From contig NZ_CP140706.1 in the NCBI RefSeq assembly GCF_034555375.1, positions 2,657,001 through 2,721,000 on the forward strand: a DNA stretch of 64,000 nucleotides, read 5' to 3'. Positions 17,840 to 26,734 of the stretch are shown here, one piece after another; the first letter of the stretch is position 1, and every line of letters begins with the position of its first letter. The stretch is from Pseudomonas sp. B33.4 (GTDB lineage: Bacteria; Pseudomonadota; Gammaproteobacteria; Pseudomonadales; Pseudomonadaceae). The notes beneath the pieces were generated by a model. That model did not search any database and was not told the origin of the DNA. It saw only the letters and a program-made list of their open reading frames with translations. The position numbers and the translations under genes were made by a program.

Positions 17840-18852
17840 CGTGCGGACCTGCGGCCAACCAGAATCAAGGCAAACACCGGCGCACCGACCAGTGCGGTAA
17901 TCACCCCGACCGGAATCACCTGACCCTTGATCAGCGTACGTGACAACACATCAGCGGCAATCAGAAACACCGCGCCACCCAATGCACTGGCCGGCAGCAG
18001 GCGTGCATGGCCGGTGCCAAGCAACAGGCGCGCCGCGTGGGGGATCACCAGACCGACAAAACCGATCGAGCCGACAATCGACACCATCACTGCCGTCACC
18101 AGCGCCGCGCAGCCAATCAGCAGAATTTGCACGCGTCGCACCGGAATGCCGAGAGATGCCGCCGAATCCGCGCCAAAGGTAAACGCATCCAGCGCCCGCC
18201 GATGCCACAGACACACAATCAACCCCAACACGGCCACCGGCACCGCCAGCCACACCGATGGCCAGCGCACGCCACCGAGATTGCCCAGCAGCCAGAACAT
18301 GATCCCGCGTGCCTGCTCGGAGCTGGCCGAGCGGGTGATCAAAAACGCCGTGAGCGCGTTGAACAACTGCGAGCCAGCGATCCCCGCGAGAATGATTTGC
18401 CCGGTGCCGCTCGCCGAGCCGCTGACCCGCGCCAACAGAATCACCAGCACAAACGCTGTAACTGCCCCGGCAAAGGCACCGACGGATAACGAAATCATTC
18501 CGGCGCCAACCCCGAGCAACGCCACCATCACCGCCCCGGTCGAAGCGCCGGCAGAAATCCCCAGCAGATACGGATCGGCCAACGGGTTGCGCAGCAGCGA
18601 CTGCAAAATCACCCCGCACGTCGCCAGACCGGCACCGCACGCGGCCGCGACCAGTGCGCGGGTCAGGCGGTAGTTCCAGACGATGCCTTCATCGATAGGG
18701 TCGAGCACATAACCGGCGCCCCACAATTTGTTCGCCAGCACTTGCACGACCACGCCCGGTTCAATCGAGGTTTCACCAATGGCCACGCCAGCAACCACTG
18801 CAATCAACAGCGTCGCCAGGGCCAGCAACGTACGGATCAGACTGGCACTCAT
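17836..18852 (-). CDS. FecCD/BtuC-type ABC transporter permease
   Basis: Inner-membrane permease of the FecCD family with about ten helices in 338 residues. Recognisable stretches are NYRLTRALVAAACGAGLATC, LLRNPLADPYLLGISAGAST and SIGFVGLVIPHAARLLLG, the coupling region to the ATPase. Its GTG- or ATG-type start overlaps the binding-protein stop, so all three subunits are translationally coupled. The riboswitch upstream points to a corrinoid substrate; the family itself also includes siderophore and heme permeases. Confidence 0.9.
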   Translation of the reverse strand: MSASLIRTLLALATLLIAVVAGVAIGETSIEPGVVVQVLANKLWGAGYVLDPIDEGIVWNYRLTRALVAAACGAGLATCGVILQSLLRNPLADPYLLGISAGASTGAVMVALLGVGAGMISLSVGAFAGAVTAFVLVILLARVSGSASGTGQIILAGIAGSQLFNALTAFLITRSASSEQARGIMFWLLGNLGGVRWPSVWLAVPVAVLGLIVCLWHRRALDAFTFGADSAASLGIPVRRVQILLIGCAALVTAVMVSIVGSIGFVGLVIPHAARLLLGTGHARLLPASALGGAVFLIAADVLSRTLIKGQVIPVGVITALVGAPVFALILVGRRSAR

Positions 18853-19862
18853 TGCGACAGGTCATAGCCGTTGATGGCCGTGGCCAGTTGCTCGATGCCA
18901 TCGAACATGCGCAGGCTGGCCTGCATGGCCATGGCGTCGAGAATGATGATGCGGTTGTGTTTCACTGCGTCCATGTTGCGTGTCACCGGGTCGCTGCGCA
19001 GGAAGGCGAGTTTCTTTTCATAGTCGTCGGCGGGGAAGCGTCGGCGATCCATGCGCGCGATGACGAGGAAGGTCGGGTTGGCCTTGGCGATGGTTTCCCA
19101 GCCGACCGTTGGCCATTCTTCATCGGACTGCACGACGTTGCGCACGCCGAGGGTGCTGAGCATGAAATCGGGAATGCCTTTGTGCCCGGCCACGAATGGC
19201 TCGATGTCCATTTGCGCGCTGGAGAACCAGACCAGCGCACTGGCGTCCTTCAGCTGTTTGCCTTGCGCGGTGGCAATCGATTTGGCGAGGCTGGCCTTGA
19301 GTTGGTCGTTGAGCTGCTGGCCGCGCTCCTGCACATCGAAGATCTGCGCCAGTTGGCTCACGCTTTTGTAAATCGTGTCGATGCGGAACGGCGCCAGCCG
19401 CGTGCCATCGGCGCCGACGAGGTTGTCCTTGGCTTCGCAATCGGAAGGCAGCAGGTAGGTCGGAATCTTCAGCTCATGAAACTGCTCGCGGGTGCCGACC
19501 GCGCCTTGCGGGCCGACCATCCATTCCAGCTCCACGGCCACCAGTTCCGGGCGCTTGCCGATCACCGATTCGAAACTCGGTTCGTTATCGGCCAGGCGCT
19601 CGATCAGGTCGTTCTGTGCCTTGTACTTGTCCAGCACATTGTTGAACCACAGCGAGGTGCCGACGACTTCGTCGCTCAGGCCCATGGCGTAGAGCATTTC
19701 CGTGCCGGCCTGGCCGATGGTCACGGTGCGCGTCGGGGCGTGCTGGAAGGTCAGGGTGCTGCCGCAGTTTTTCACCGTCAGCGGATAGACAGTCGGTGCC
19801 GCCTGCGCCATGGCGCCAAGGGTCAGGCCGGTGATGAGGGTGGCGATGCGGGGCAGCAGCAT
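18849..19862 (-). CDS. Periplasmic binding protein of a B12-regulated ABC importer
   Basis: Type III periplasmic-binding-protein fold (BtuF/FepB superfamily) with a signal peptide ending AMAQA-AP. Segments such as TRTVTIGQAGTEMLYAMGLS (~44-63) and PTVGWETIAKANPTFLVIAR fit the family. The start at 19862 has GGAG upstream. The 337-residue length is longer than BtuF (~245) and closer to siderophore or Fe-chelate binders. The ligand could therefore be cobalamin, cobinamide or another corrinoid, with the cobalamin riboswitch 158 bases upstream as the main evidence. A longer frame to 19922 adds residues that would hide the signal peptide. Confidence 0.85.
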   Translation of the reverse strand: MLLPRIATLITGLTLGAMAQAAPTVYPLTVKNCGSTLTFQHAPTRTVTIGQAGTEMLYAMGLSDEVVGTSLWFNNVLDKYKAQNDLIERLADNEPSFESVIGKRPELVAVELEWMVGPQGAVGTREQFHELKIPTYLLPSDCEAKDNLVGADGTRLAPFRIDTIYKSVSQLAQIFDVQERGQQLNDQLKASLAKSIATAQGKQLKDASALVWFSSAQMDIEPFVAGHKGIPDFMLSTLGVRNVVQSDEEWPTVGWETIAKANPTFLVIARMDRRRFPADDYEKKLAFLRSDPVTRNMDAVKHNRIIILDAMAMQASLRMFDGIEQLATAINGYDLSQ

Positions 19863-20020
19863 GGGGCAGTCTCCGAGGGAACCGTACGGGGAGCGGGAGA
19901 GTACGGTCTGGAAACACACCATCGAACGCGGTCAGGAAAACAGCGCAAGGCCGGGCAGCCAACGAAGACGCGCACGGCACGATGTCCTTCCCGGACACCC
20001 CGCCGGTTAGTAGTCACTGT

Positions 20021-20197
20021 GCCGGCAGGTCTCCTGACTGATGCGTCATCGCCTGGCTCCGGCCTTCCCGGGATTCACCCAGTGGCAGTCGTGGAGCAGG
20101 CTCGGCACCTACAGTTGCGGGGGCAGTTCCGATCAATGCTGAGCAAGCACCTCGGATTCCCTATTAGTCCCGTTCGGGAACCGGCGGCGGCATGTTA
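20021..20197 (-). promoter_or_regulatory. Cobalamin (AdoCbl-type) riboswitch
   Basis: Read on the minus strand, the B12-box landmarks occur in order. ACTAATAGGGAA comes near the 5' end (~20160-20170), then the GAGGTGC segment and CTGCCCCCGCAACTGTA (20110-20130). GCCACTGGG, CGGGAAGGCC and AGGCGATGACG follow, and the 3' closing GGAGACCTGCCGGC ends at 20021. The leader leaves 158 bases to the binding-protein start. I see no clear intrinsic terminator there, so control may act on translation or through an element I missed. It predicts repression of the downstream ABC operon when B12 is plentiful. Confidence 0.95.
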
Positions 20198-20242
20198 GTC
20201 GATCGCGCCGTTTAAGGGGAGACGAATCTGTCGCGGCGAGGA

Positions 20243-21178
20243 TTAGTGCTGGCTCATCAAACCGTGCAACACGCCCAGGCGCAGGCCCGGTTCGGAGGGC
20301 AGCATCTGCGCGATGCCGAACACTTTGAATGCCGCGAGCATCAACACCAGACCACCGGGCAGAATGCTCTGGCGATGAGGTTGCAGCCCGGCCAGTTTCA
20401 GTTGCTGGACGTTGTTCACCTTCAGCAGAAGCAACGACAGGCGCAGTAGCCCGCCGTAGGTGATGCCGTCCTGACCGTAGTCGTTGAGGCGATTGGCCTT
20501 GAGCACTTTGGCGAGCATGCGCGCGGTGCCGGAAGAGCCGATGGTTTGCTGCCAGCCCTGAGCGCGGTAGCGCCGGGCAACTTTTTCAAACTGCAGGATG
20601 GCGAAGCGTTCGGCTTCCTGCAGCGCAGCGGCGGACAGGTCGCCGCCGCGAAAAAAGCGTGTGCTCAAGGTGCCGCTACCGATGGCGATGCTTTCGGTGA
20701 GCAATGGTTGCGCGCCCTGGCCGAGGATCAATTCCGTGGAACCGCCGCCGATGTCGACCACCAGGCGCAGGTCTTCAGCGCTCGGCAAGGCATGGGTCAC
20801 GCCGGCGTAGACCAGCCGCGCCTCTTCATGGCCGCAAATGACGTCGATGGGAAAGCCCAGATGCCGCTCGGCACTGGCCAGAAACAGTTGCGCGTTGTCC
20901 GCTTCACGCACCGCGCTGGTGGCCACCGCGCGAACGCGGCCGGCCTCGAAACCGCGCAGTTTCTTGCCGAACCGCGCCAACGCCTGCCAGCCGCGATCGA
21001 GCGCCAAGGCGTCCAGCGCGCCGCCATCAAAGCCTTCGGCAAGACGCACCGGTTCACGCAGGGTTTTCACTTCCTGAATCTGCAGGCCCTTTCGACTGCG
21101 CACCGACTGGCCGATCATCAGGCGAAAGGCATTCGAACCCAGGTCGATGGCGGCAAACAGCGAGGCGTCGTCTTTCAT
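20243..21178 (-). CDS. Short Ppx/GppA family phosphatase
   Basis: Actin-like ATPase-fold phosphatase of the exopolyphosphatase/pppGpp phosphohydrolase family. Phosphate-binding segments are AAIDLGSNAFRLMIG (residues ~9-23), VATSAVREADN, the catalytic GHEEARLVYAG (with the conserved Glu) and VVDIGGGSTELILG. At 311 residues it has only the two-domain N-terminal core, against ~500 in Ppx and GppA of enterobacteria, so it lacks the C-terminal HD-like and helical domains. It has no ppk neighbour. Substrate (polyP or pppGpp) is unresolved. A Pho box lies 112 bp upstream but points the other way. Confidence 0.88.
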   Translation of the reverse strand: MKDDASLFAAIDLGSNAFRLMIGQSVRSRKGLQIQEVKTLREPVRLAEGFDGGALDALALDRGWQALARFGKKLRGFEAGRVRAVATSAVREADNAQLFLASAERHLGFPIDVICGHEEARLVYAGVTHALPSAEDLRLVVDIGGGSTELILGQGAQPLLTESIAIGSGTLSTRFFRGGDLSAAALQEAERFAILQFEKVARRYRAQGWQQTIGSSGTARMLAKVLKANRLNDYGQDGITYGGLLRLSLLLLKVNNVQQLKLAGLQPHRQSILPGGLVLMLAAFKVFGIAQMLPSEPGLRLGVLHGLMSQH

Positions 21179-21289
21179 GGGAATCCTTGCAAAGCACCCG
21201 TCGGGAGGCGCGAGACGGTTTGCGAGAATTCTGCCGTGATCTTGATGACATCCTGATGACGGGGCAGCGGCGGTTCAATGAATGTGTGG

Positions 21290-21307
21290 CTGTCATGACA
21301 CTGTCAT
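21290..21307 (+). promoter_or_regulatory. PhoB box
   Basis: CTGTCAT-GACA-CTGTCAT: two perfect 7-bp PhoB direct repeats with the canonical 4-bp spacer. TATGCT, a plausible -10 element, follows at 21319-21324 with 11 bp in between. This is the spacing known for PhoB-activated promoters, and the direction is +. Confidence 0.8.
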
Positions 21308-21330
21308 TATCCGGCGTCTATGCTGAGGCC

Positions 21331-21383
21331 AATACATCGCGTGTTCTTAAAGTTTTTGCTGCCGAATTTGGCAGCTTTTTTTT
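21331..21383 (+). ncRNA. Possible PhoB-controlled small RNA
   Basis: The Pho box and -10 element would start a transcript near 21331. It would end at an intrinsic terminator: stem GCTGCC (21358-21363) / GGCAGC (21370-21375), a 6-base loop and eight T. No gene on the + strand needs that terminator, as both flanking genes are on the minus strand. A transcript of about 50 nt is predicted. The frame across it shows no convincing start with a ribosome site. This is inference from signals, not similarity. Confidence 0.45.
21358..21383 (+). terminator. Rho-independent terminator, + strand, without an upstream gene
   Basis: 6-bp stem GCTGCC / GGCAGC with loop GAATTT and a run of eight T. Its direction is opposite to both neighbouring genes. 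Confidence 0.8.
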
Positions 21384-21402
21384 GCCCAAAATTCAGCGAA
21401 AT

Positions 21403-21492
21403 CCCTGTAGGAGCTGCCGAAGGCTGCGATCTTTTGACTTTGTTTTTGAGAGCAGGATCAAAAGATCGCAGCCTTCGGCAGCTCCTACAGGG
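21403..21492. repeat. REP-type inverted repeat (family B)
   Basis: Arms CCCTGTAGGAGCTGCCGAAG and complement with core GGCTGCGATCTTTTGA. It sits just beyond the stop of phnX. Confidence 0.9.
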
Positions 21493-21503
21493 GTAGTGGG
21501 GAG

Positions 21504-22331
21504 TTAGCAGGACTGAGGAGTTTCGCCTCGGGCCAGACGCGCATTGATGTGTTCGATTACCTCGGGCAACTCGGCGATGGTGTCGATCAGATAATGCGGA
21601 CGCGAAGGCGCGAACATCTTGCCGATCCGCGCGCGTTCTTCCGCCAGTCGATCCAACGGCAACGCCTTGTATTGCTCATAGGTCAGGCCCAGTGCGTTGC
21701 CGGAGCAGGTCAACGCCACTGTCCACATGCCGGCGGCGCGCCCTTCGAGAATCCCCGGCCAGGTGTCGTCGACCTTGACGCAGGCCGCCACGTCATCGAT
21801 GCCCAAAGCAATCACGTTAGCCAGCGCCTGCGCCGGATGCGGCCGGCCATTGGGGACTTCATCGGTGGCGACGACATGGTCGGCGATGTAGCCATTTTCC
21901 CGCGCCAGTTCGACAACTTTGGCCATCACCACCGCCGGATAACCGGAGCACGAACCGATTTTCAGACCCTTGTTGCGCAACGCCGCAATCGCCTCGAGCG
22001 CGCCGGGGATCAACGCCGAATGCAGGGCTATTTTCTCGATCTGCAACGGCATGAAGCGCTCGTAGATTGCCGTGACATCGTCGTCACTCGGCAAGCGATC
22101 AAACGCTGCACGATAGCGTTCAGCAATCTGCGGCAGGTTGCACAGCGTGCGAATGTGATCCCACTTGCCCATGCCCATCGGCCCGCGCGCTTCTTCCAGC
22201 GATACCTTGACGCCAAACTCGGCAAAGGCCTCGACGAAAATCTGCGTCGGCGCAAACGAGCCGAAATCGACAACGGTGCCGGCCCAGTCAAGGATCGCGG
22301 CTTGCAGGTGAGTCGGGTTTTTATACTGCAT
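21504..22331 (-). CDS. phnX: Phosphonoacetaldehyde hydrolase PhnX
   Basis: HAD-superfamily enzyme splitting phosphonoacetaldehyde to acetaldehyde and phosphate. The nucleophile Asp is in [14 protein letters not shown] (D15, with the characteristic Ala/Gly following). The Schiff-base Lys is in [11 protein letters not shown] (K56), which separates PhnX from other HAD phosphatases. Later HAD motifs are GSCSGYP and [13 protein letters not shown]. The start [10 protein letters not shown] at 22331 has CGGAGA upstream and gives 275 residues, normal. It is the last gene of the phosphonate cluster. PhnW, the transaminase that usually supplies its substrate, is not in the window; an Fe-alcohol dehydrogenase is present instead. 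Confidence 0.95.
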   Translation of the reverse strand: MQYKNPTHLQAAILDWAGTVVDFGSFAPTQIFVEAFAEFGVKVSLEEARGPMGMGKWDHIRTLCNLPQIAERYRAAFDRLPSDDDVTAIYERFMPLQIEKIALHSALIPGALEAIAALRNKGLKIGSCSGYPAVVMAKVVELARENGYIADHVVATDEVPNGRPHPAQALANVIALGIDDVAACVKVDDTWPGILEGRAAGMWTVALTCSGNALGLTYEQYKALPLDRLAEERARIGKMFAPSRPHYLIDTIAELPEVIEHINARLARGETPQSC

Positions 22332-22407
22332 GGTCAAATCTCCGTTTTCGGGTAAGCGTGGGCCGTCCCTCGGCAATGAGGTAGGCGGTTTCAAGGGTCA
22401 ATGCTGA

Positions 22408-23277
22408 TCAGGTCAGCGGTGGATTCGAATCAAACAGTTCGGCAATCACCGGTCGGTTCCGGCGGATGCCGAGGCAGCACAGGTGGTATTCGATGAAAAA
22501 CGGGTGATCGACAAAGGTGATCGGCGTGGTGCCCGGGGTTTCGGCGTACTCGACCGCCGAGACAAAACCGATGCCGATGCCTTTGACGATCGCGTGCACG
22601 ATGGCTTCGCGACTGTTGAGTTGCATGACGCGGTTGAGGTCGATGTCGAGGCGCTTGCAGCTTTCTTCCACCAGTTGCCGGGTGCGCGCACTTTGCTCGC
22701 GCATCACCCATTTCTCGCGGCTGATTTCGCTGATGTTAACCTGCGCCTGACTGGCCCACGGATGATCATCGCGCACCACGGCGATGATTGGATAACGGTG
22801 ATACAGCCGCGTGTGGAAGCGCTCATCGAATTCCGACAAGGCCAGGATCGCTACGTCGATATCAAAGTTGAACAACCGCGCCAGGGTGTCCTTTTCCGAA
22901 GAAAACGAAGTTTCCAGTTCGATATCCGGGTGGCGCTGCATCAGCTCATAGGTCAGGTTCATCGCAATCGGCGGCGACACCGCGCCGAGCCGCAGCATGC
23001 CGTTCTTGCGTTGCTTGAAACTCTGCAGCAGTTGCACCGCTTCGTCCTCCTGGCCGAACAAACCTTGAGTGATTGCGTAGAGCTTGTGCCCGGCGGAACT
23101 CATCTCGATGTAGCGCCCGCGCCGATGGAACAGCTCGACCGAGAAAGTTTTCTCCAGCGCGTTGACCTGCTCGCTGACGGTCGGCTGACCGACGCTGAGG
23201 TACTCTGCCGCGAGGGTGAAACTGCCGGTTTTCGCCACCGCATGAAACGAACGCAACCACTTGTGATACTGGTACAT
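22408..23277 (-). CDS. LysR-type regulator within the phosphonate cluster
   Basis: LysR-family transcription factor of 289 residues. The N-terminal winged helix-turn-helix (~1-65) has AKTGSFTLAAEYLSVGQPTV and LFHRRGRYIEMS. The ligand domain includes LRLGAVSPPIA and NSREAIVHAIVKGIGIGFVS. It lies 11 bp after the MFS transporter stop on the same strand and upstream of phnX, so it is probably co-transcribed with the genes it regulates. It shares motifs with the second LysR gene at 28.5 kb (ELFHRRGR.IE, SREA...V.G.G.G.VS), suggesting paralogy. A phosphonate or aldehyde effector is a guess from context. Confidence 0.88.
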   Translation of the reverse strand: MYQYHKWLRSFHAVAKTGSFTLAAEYLSVGQPTVSEQVNALEKTFSVELFHRRGRYIEMSSAGHKLYAITQGLFGQEDEAVQLLQSFKQRKNGMLRLGAVSPPIAMNLTYELMQRHPDIELETSFSSEKDTLARLFNFDIDVAILALSEFDERFHTRLYHRYPIIAVVRDDHPWASQAQVNISEISREKWVMREQSARTRQLVEESCKRLDIDLNRVMQLNSREAIVHAIVKGIGIGFVSAVEYAETPGTTPITFVDHPFFIEYHLCCLGIRRNRPVIAELFDSNPPLT

Positions 23278-23287
23278 GCAAGCCCCA

Positions 23288-24583
23288 TCAGCGTCGGATG
23301 AACAATGCCACGGCCGCGCTGCACAGGCAGGCGCTGGTGACCACTATGAAGATGAGAGACGTGTTTGCCGTGGTGTCAAGCAAACGACCGATCAAAGGCT
23401 CGGCGAGGCCGGCAAACAGATAGGACGAAAAGTTCATGATCCCGGTTGCGGTGCCGGCGCGTTTGGCACCGACCAGATCCGGACAAAGCGCCCAGAAACT
23501 CGAGGCCGGGCCGTAGACGAAGAAGCCGCAAAGGAACAACGCGACCAGGCCGATCACGCTGTGCGGCGGCAGGCTCCACATCCACAGACTGGTCGCGGCG
23601 CCGAGGAACATATAAAGCATGATTGCCAGATAGCGCTTGGAGCCGAACAGCTTGTCCGACACCCAGCCGTTGCTCAACGCGCCGACCGCCATGCCGACGG
23701 GGAGGGCGACGGTGATCCACTTCGGATCGATCATGCCGTCACCGCTTTTCCAGTCGGCGCCGAGAAAGTGCACCGGCACCCAGACGATCAAGCCGTAGCG
23801 CGCCGCGTTCTGAAAGCCCAGTGACAGCGCGGCGATCAGCAGGCGCGGATTCTTCAACACGGCTTTATAGCGTTGTGCCGAGGTCTCGACTTCGCCATGG
23901 GCGGCTTCCTGATGTTTGTCGTCAGCGTTGGCCACGCCAGTATCACCTACCGGTTCGAAGCCTAGATCCTGCGGCCGTTCGCGGGCAACCAGATAGAAAA
24001 TGATCCCGCCGGCGAGCATCAGCAGCACCGGCAAACGGAATATCCAGCGCCATTCCAGTTGCAGCACTTCGAGCACGACGATAGAGGTGACGTACGACAG
24101 AATCGACGCGCAACCGGCGGCGAAGGTGTAGAAGCCATAGACCTTGCCGCGCTCGCCGGCCGCCCACCAATTGGCAATCAGTCGACCGCCCGGCGCCCAG
24201 CCCAAGGCCTGAAAGTAACCGTTGACGCCCCACGGCAGAATCAGGCTGGTGAAACCGCTGGCAAAACTGGTCACCCAGTTGGCACCGCAGGACAACACCG
24301 CACCCAGCGTCATGATGCGCCGGCCACCAAATTTATCGGCGAGGTTGCCGTTGATGGCCTGGCCAATGGCGTAGGCCCAGAGCATCGCCGCAGAGGCCCA
24401 GCCGAGGGTTTCCTTGCTCAAGCCAAATTCAGCCTGAATCCCCGGAATGGCAAAACCGAAGGTCTGCCGCCCGGTGTAGAAAAACAGGTAACAGAACATC
24501 GCCGCCAGCAGCATGCGCCACTGCGCGACCCGGAACGAGGCAGAACGTACGGCGAGACCAGGCATTGTTTCGGCACGATTCAT
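23288..24583 (-). CDS. MFS transporter of organophosphate:phosphate antiporter (GlpT/UhpC) type
   Basis: Inner-membrane transporter of 431 residues with 12 predicted helices and a central cytoplasmic loop (~210-240). The opening CYLFFYTGRQTFGFAIPGIQ and the WAYAIGQAINGNLADKFGGR segment resemble the OPA subfamily, whose members exchange organic phosphates for phosphate. In this cluster a phosphonate substrate (2-aminoethyl-, hydroxyethyl- or similar) is likely. That gives the cluster two uptake routes, with PhnDCE the other. The start at 24583 follows AAGGAAAA, just after an ACAACAATAA stretch that could bind Hfq/Crc. Specificity is inference. Confidence 0.85.
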   Translation of the reverse strand: MNRAETMPGLAVRSASFRVAQWRMLLAAMFCYLFFYTGRQTFGFAIPGIQAEFGLSKETLGWASAAMLWAYAIGQAINGNLADKFGGRRIMTLGAVLSCGANWVTSFASGFTSLILPWGVNGYFQALGWAPGGRLIANWWAAGERGKVYGFYTFAAGCASILSYVTSIVVLEVLQLEWRWIFRLPVLLMLAGGIIFYLVARERPQDLGFEPVGDTGVANADDKHQEAAHGEVETSAQRYKAVLKNPRLLIAALSLGFQNAARYGLIVWVPVHFLGADWKSGDGMIDPKWITVALPVGMAVGALSNGWVSDKLFGSKRYLAIMLYMFLGAATSLWMWSLPPHSVIGLVALFLCGFFVYGPASSFWALCPDLVGAKRAGTATGIMNFSSYLFAGLAEPLIGRLLDTTANTSLIFIVVTSACLCSAAVALFIRR

Positions 24584-24711
24584 GATCTTTTCCTTATTGT
24601 TGTCGGTTCCCGTCGGTTGTCGTCGGCGGGTGCACTCTTTTTCGGTGCGGCAGGAAATCACCACGGCTATGAGCCGTAGGCGGTGCTTGGTTGATCGGGC
24701 GGTGGCGGGCG

Positions 24712-25803
24712 TCAGGCAGCTTGCGAACCGATGAAATTCTTGCCGCGTGCGCCCTGCATCGCGAGGTGGATGATGTCTTCGGCGTCCTTGGCCGAGACGC
24801 CGTAATCGGCAAATTCGGTCTTCACCCCAAGGCTGTGCAGGAACTCGCGCAACTGCTGTTGTGCGCTGAGCAGATCATCGCCGAATACCCGTTGCAGGAT
24901 GCGGTCACGGGTTGCGTCATGACCCCAGGCGAGGCCGAGCACCAACGGCAGGGTGAAGGAGCAGGCGATGCCGTGAGGCAAGCCATGGCGCAAGGTCATC
25001 TCATAAGAAATCGAGTGTGCCAGCGCGGTTTTGGTGTTGGAAAACGCCAGCCCGGCCTTGAGTGCGGCTAGTGCCATGCGCGTGCGCAACTCTTGGCTCG
25101 ACAGGTCTTTCTGCAGATGCGGCAGGCATTCGAGAATGTCTTCAATCGCAGAAATGGCGAAAGTGTCGGAGACCGGGTTGGCGTTGACGTTCCAGATCGC
25201 TTCCAACGCATGGGACAGCGCATCGAGACCGGTGGAAACGGTCACGCCGGCCGGTACGGTGAGCATCAGTTGCGGGTCAATGATCGCCACCCGTGGCCAG
25301 GTGCAGTCTAGGTGCAGCGAATATTTCTTCTGGCTGGCGCTGTCCCAGATCGTCGCCCACGGGGTGACTTCGCTGCCGGTGCCGGCGGTGGTTGGTGCGG
25401 CGATCAGTTGTTTGCAACGGGCCGGGGTGAACGGTTTGCCGCTGGACAGCAGGCTCAACAGTTCATCGAAACGGCCGGATTCGGTGCCGACGATCAACGC
25501 CTTGGCGGTATCGATGGCGCTGCCGCCGCCCACGGCGAGGACCACGTCACAGTCGCCGGCGTGCTGCCAGAAGTGCTCGTAAGTGCTGCGCAGGTGGGCG
25601 ACATCCGGGTTGGGCTGAACGTCTTCGAACACGTAGACCAGGCGCTCACCGAGCAAGGCTTGCAGGCGATCGACCAGCCCCAGGCCACGGGCCTCAGGGA
25701 AGGTGACGAGGGCCACGGTTTGCTGTTCGGTGAGGGCGGTGAGGTCTTGCAGGCTGCCCCAGCCGAAACGGGTATCGACGGGGTTCTGGAAGCGGGCAGT
25801 CAT
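24712..25803 (-). CDS. Iron-containing alcohol dehydrogenase (phosphonoacetaldehyde reductase-like)
   Basis: Group III Fe-dependent NAD(P) alcohol dehydrogenase. The nucleotide-binding half has VVLAVGGGSAIDTAKA and APTTAGTGSEVTPWA. Metal ligands are predicted in STGLDALSHALEA (Asp, His) and in the segment around ALAHSISYEMTLRHGLPHG (two His). At 363 residues it is slightly short for the family, as in PhpC-type phosphonoacetaldehyde reductases. Lying between phnE and an OPA-type transporter, with phnX downstream, it probably interconverts 2-hydroxyethylphosphonate and phosphonoacetaldehyde. Direction is unproven. The leader carries ACAACAACAATAAGGA, an Hfq/Crc-like motif overlapping the ribosome site. 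Confidence 0.85.
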   Translation of the reverse strand: MTARFQNPVDTRFGWGSLQDLTALTEQQTVALVTFPEARGLGLVDRLQALLGERLVYVFEDVQPNPDVAHLRSTYEHFWQHAGDCDVVLAVGGGSAIDTAKALIVGTESGRFDELLSLLSSGKPFTPARCKQLIAAPTTAGTGSEVTPWATIWDSASQKKYSLHLDCTWPRVAIIDPQLMLTVPAGVTVSTGLDALSHALEAIWNVNANPVSDTFAISAIEDILECLPHLQKDLSSQELRTRMALAALKAGLAFSNTKTALAHSISYEMTLRHGLPHGIACSFTLPLVLGLAWGHDATRDRILQRVFGDDLLSAQQQLREFLHSLGVKTEFADYGVSAKDAEDIIHLAMQGARGKNFIGSQAA

Positions 25804-25913
25804 GGTGGATCCTTATTGTTGTTGTCGTGTGGCGCCATACTCAGCGCCCGTCGACAACGGCTCAAATCGATAATTCGCAGGTTTGAATCGGCTCAGCCGA
25901 TAGCCGCTCGACG

Positions 25914-26732
25914 TCAGTGTGCCGAACCGCTCTGGATCGCCGCGCGCAGGCGACTGGAGATGGCGTCTGCGACGATCACCATGAAGGTGATGACGATGAT
26001 GCAAGTCGCGGTTTCCTGGTATTTGAACAACTTCAGGTTGCTCACCAGTTCGAAACCCAAGCCGCCGGCGCCGACCATTCCCAGCACCGTGGCCGAGCGC
26101 AGATTGACCTCGAAGCGATAGAGAATCACGGCAATCCACGCCGTGATGACCTGTGGCAGGACGCCAAACACGATGACCTGCAACGGTCGCGCCCCGGTCG
26201 CTTGCAGCGCTTCAATCGGGCCCTGGTCGATCTCTTCGATGCTCTCGGCGAAGAACTTGCCGAGCATGCCCAGGCCATGCAGCGCCAGCGCCAGGACACC
26301 GGGGAACGGCCCGAGCCCGACCGCCGAGACGAAAATCAGCGCGAGGATCAGTTCGTTGATGCTGCGGGTGAAATTCAGCGCCTGACGGGTGGCGTGAAAC
26401 ACCCAGCGATTGCGGCTCAGATTGCGCGCGGCGAGGAAGGACAGCGGAATCGCCAGCAACACGCCGAGCAGGGTGCCCCAAATGGCGATCTGCAAGGTTT
26501 CCACCGCTGGCGCGAGCAGACGCGGAAGAATGCTCAGATCCGGTGGGAAGGTGCGCGAAAGGAAATCACCGATCTGCGGCAATCCCGCTGCCAGTTCACC
26601 GAGGCTGAGCTGCGCGCCTTGGGCGCTCCAGTTCAGCGTCCACAGCACAATCAGGACGATGCCGGCAGTGGTCAGCCAGCCACGTGGGCCACGGGGCCGG
26701 TCGCCGACCCACTGATAGTTTTGCGATGACAT
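25914..26732 (-). CDS. phnE: Phosphonate ABC transporter permease PhnE
   Basis: Inner-membrane permease of a phosphonate/phosphite-type ABC importer, 272 residues, six predicted helices. The family stretch is ETLQIAIWGTLLGVLLAIPL. The coupling motif region reads EALQATGARPLQVIVFGVLP, followed by RFEVNLRSATVLGMVGAGGLG, a typical PhnE C-terminal sequence. It starts 2 bp after the phnC stop. Together with PhnC and PhnD it forms a complete importer. The 111-bp gap after it could hold an additional promoter for the alcohol dehydrogenase gene. Confidence 0.93.
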   Translation of the reverse strand: MSSQNYQWVGDRPRGPRGWLTTAGIVLIVLWTLNWSAQGAQLSLGELAAGLPQIGDFLSRTFPPDLSILPRLLAPAVETLQIAIWGTLLGVLLAIPLSFLAARNLSRNRWVFHATRQALNFTRSINELILALIFVSAVGLGPFPGVLALALHGLGMLGKFFAESIEEIDQGPIEALQATGARPLQVIVFGVLPQVITAWIAVILYRFEVNLRSATVLGMVGAGGLGFELVSNLKLFKYQETATCIIVITFMVIVADAISSRLRAAIQSGSAH

Positions 26733-26734
26733 GC

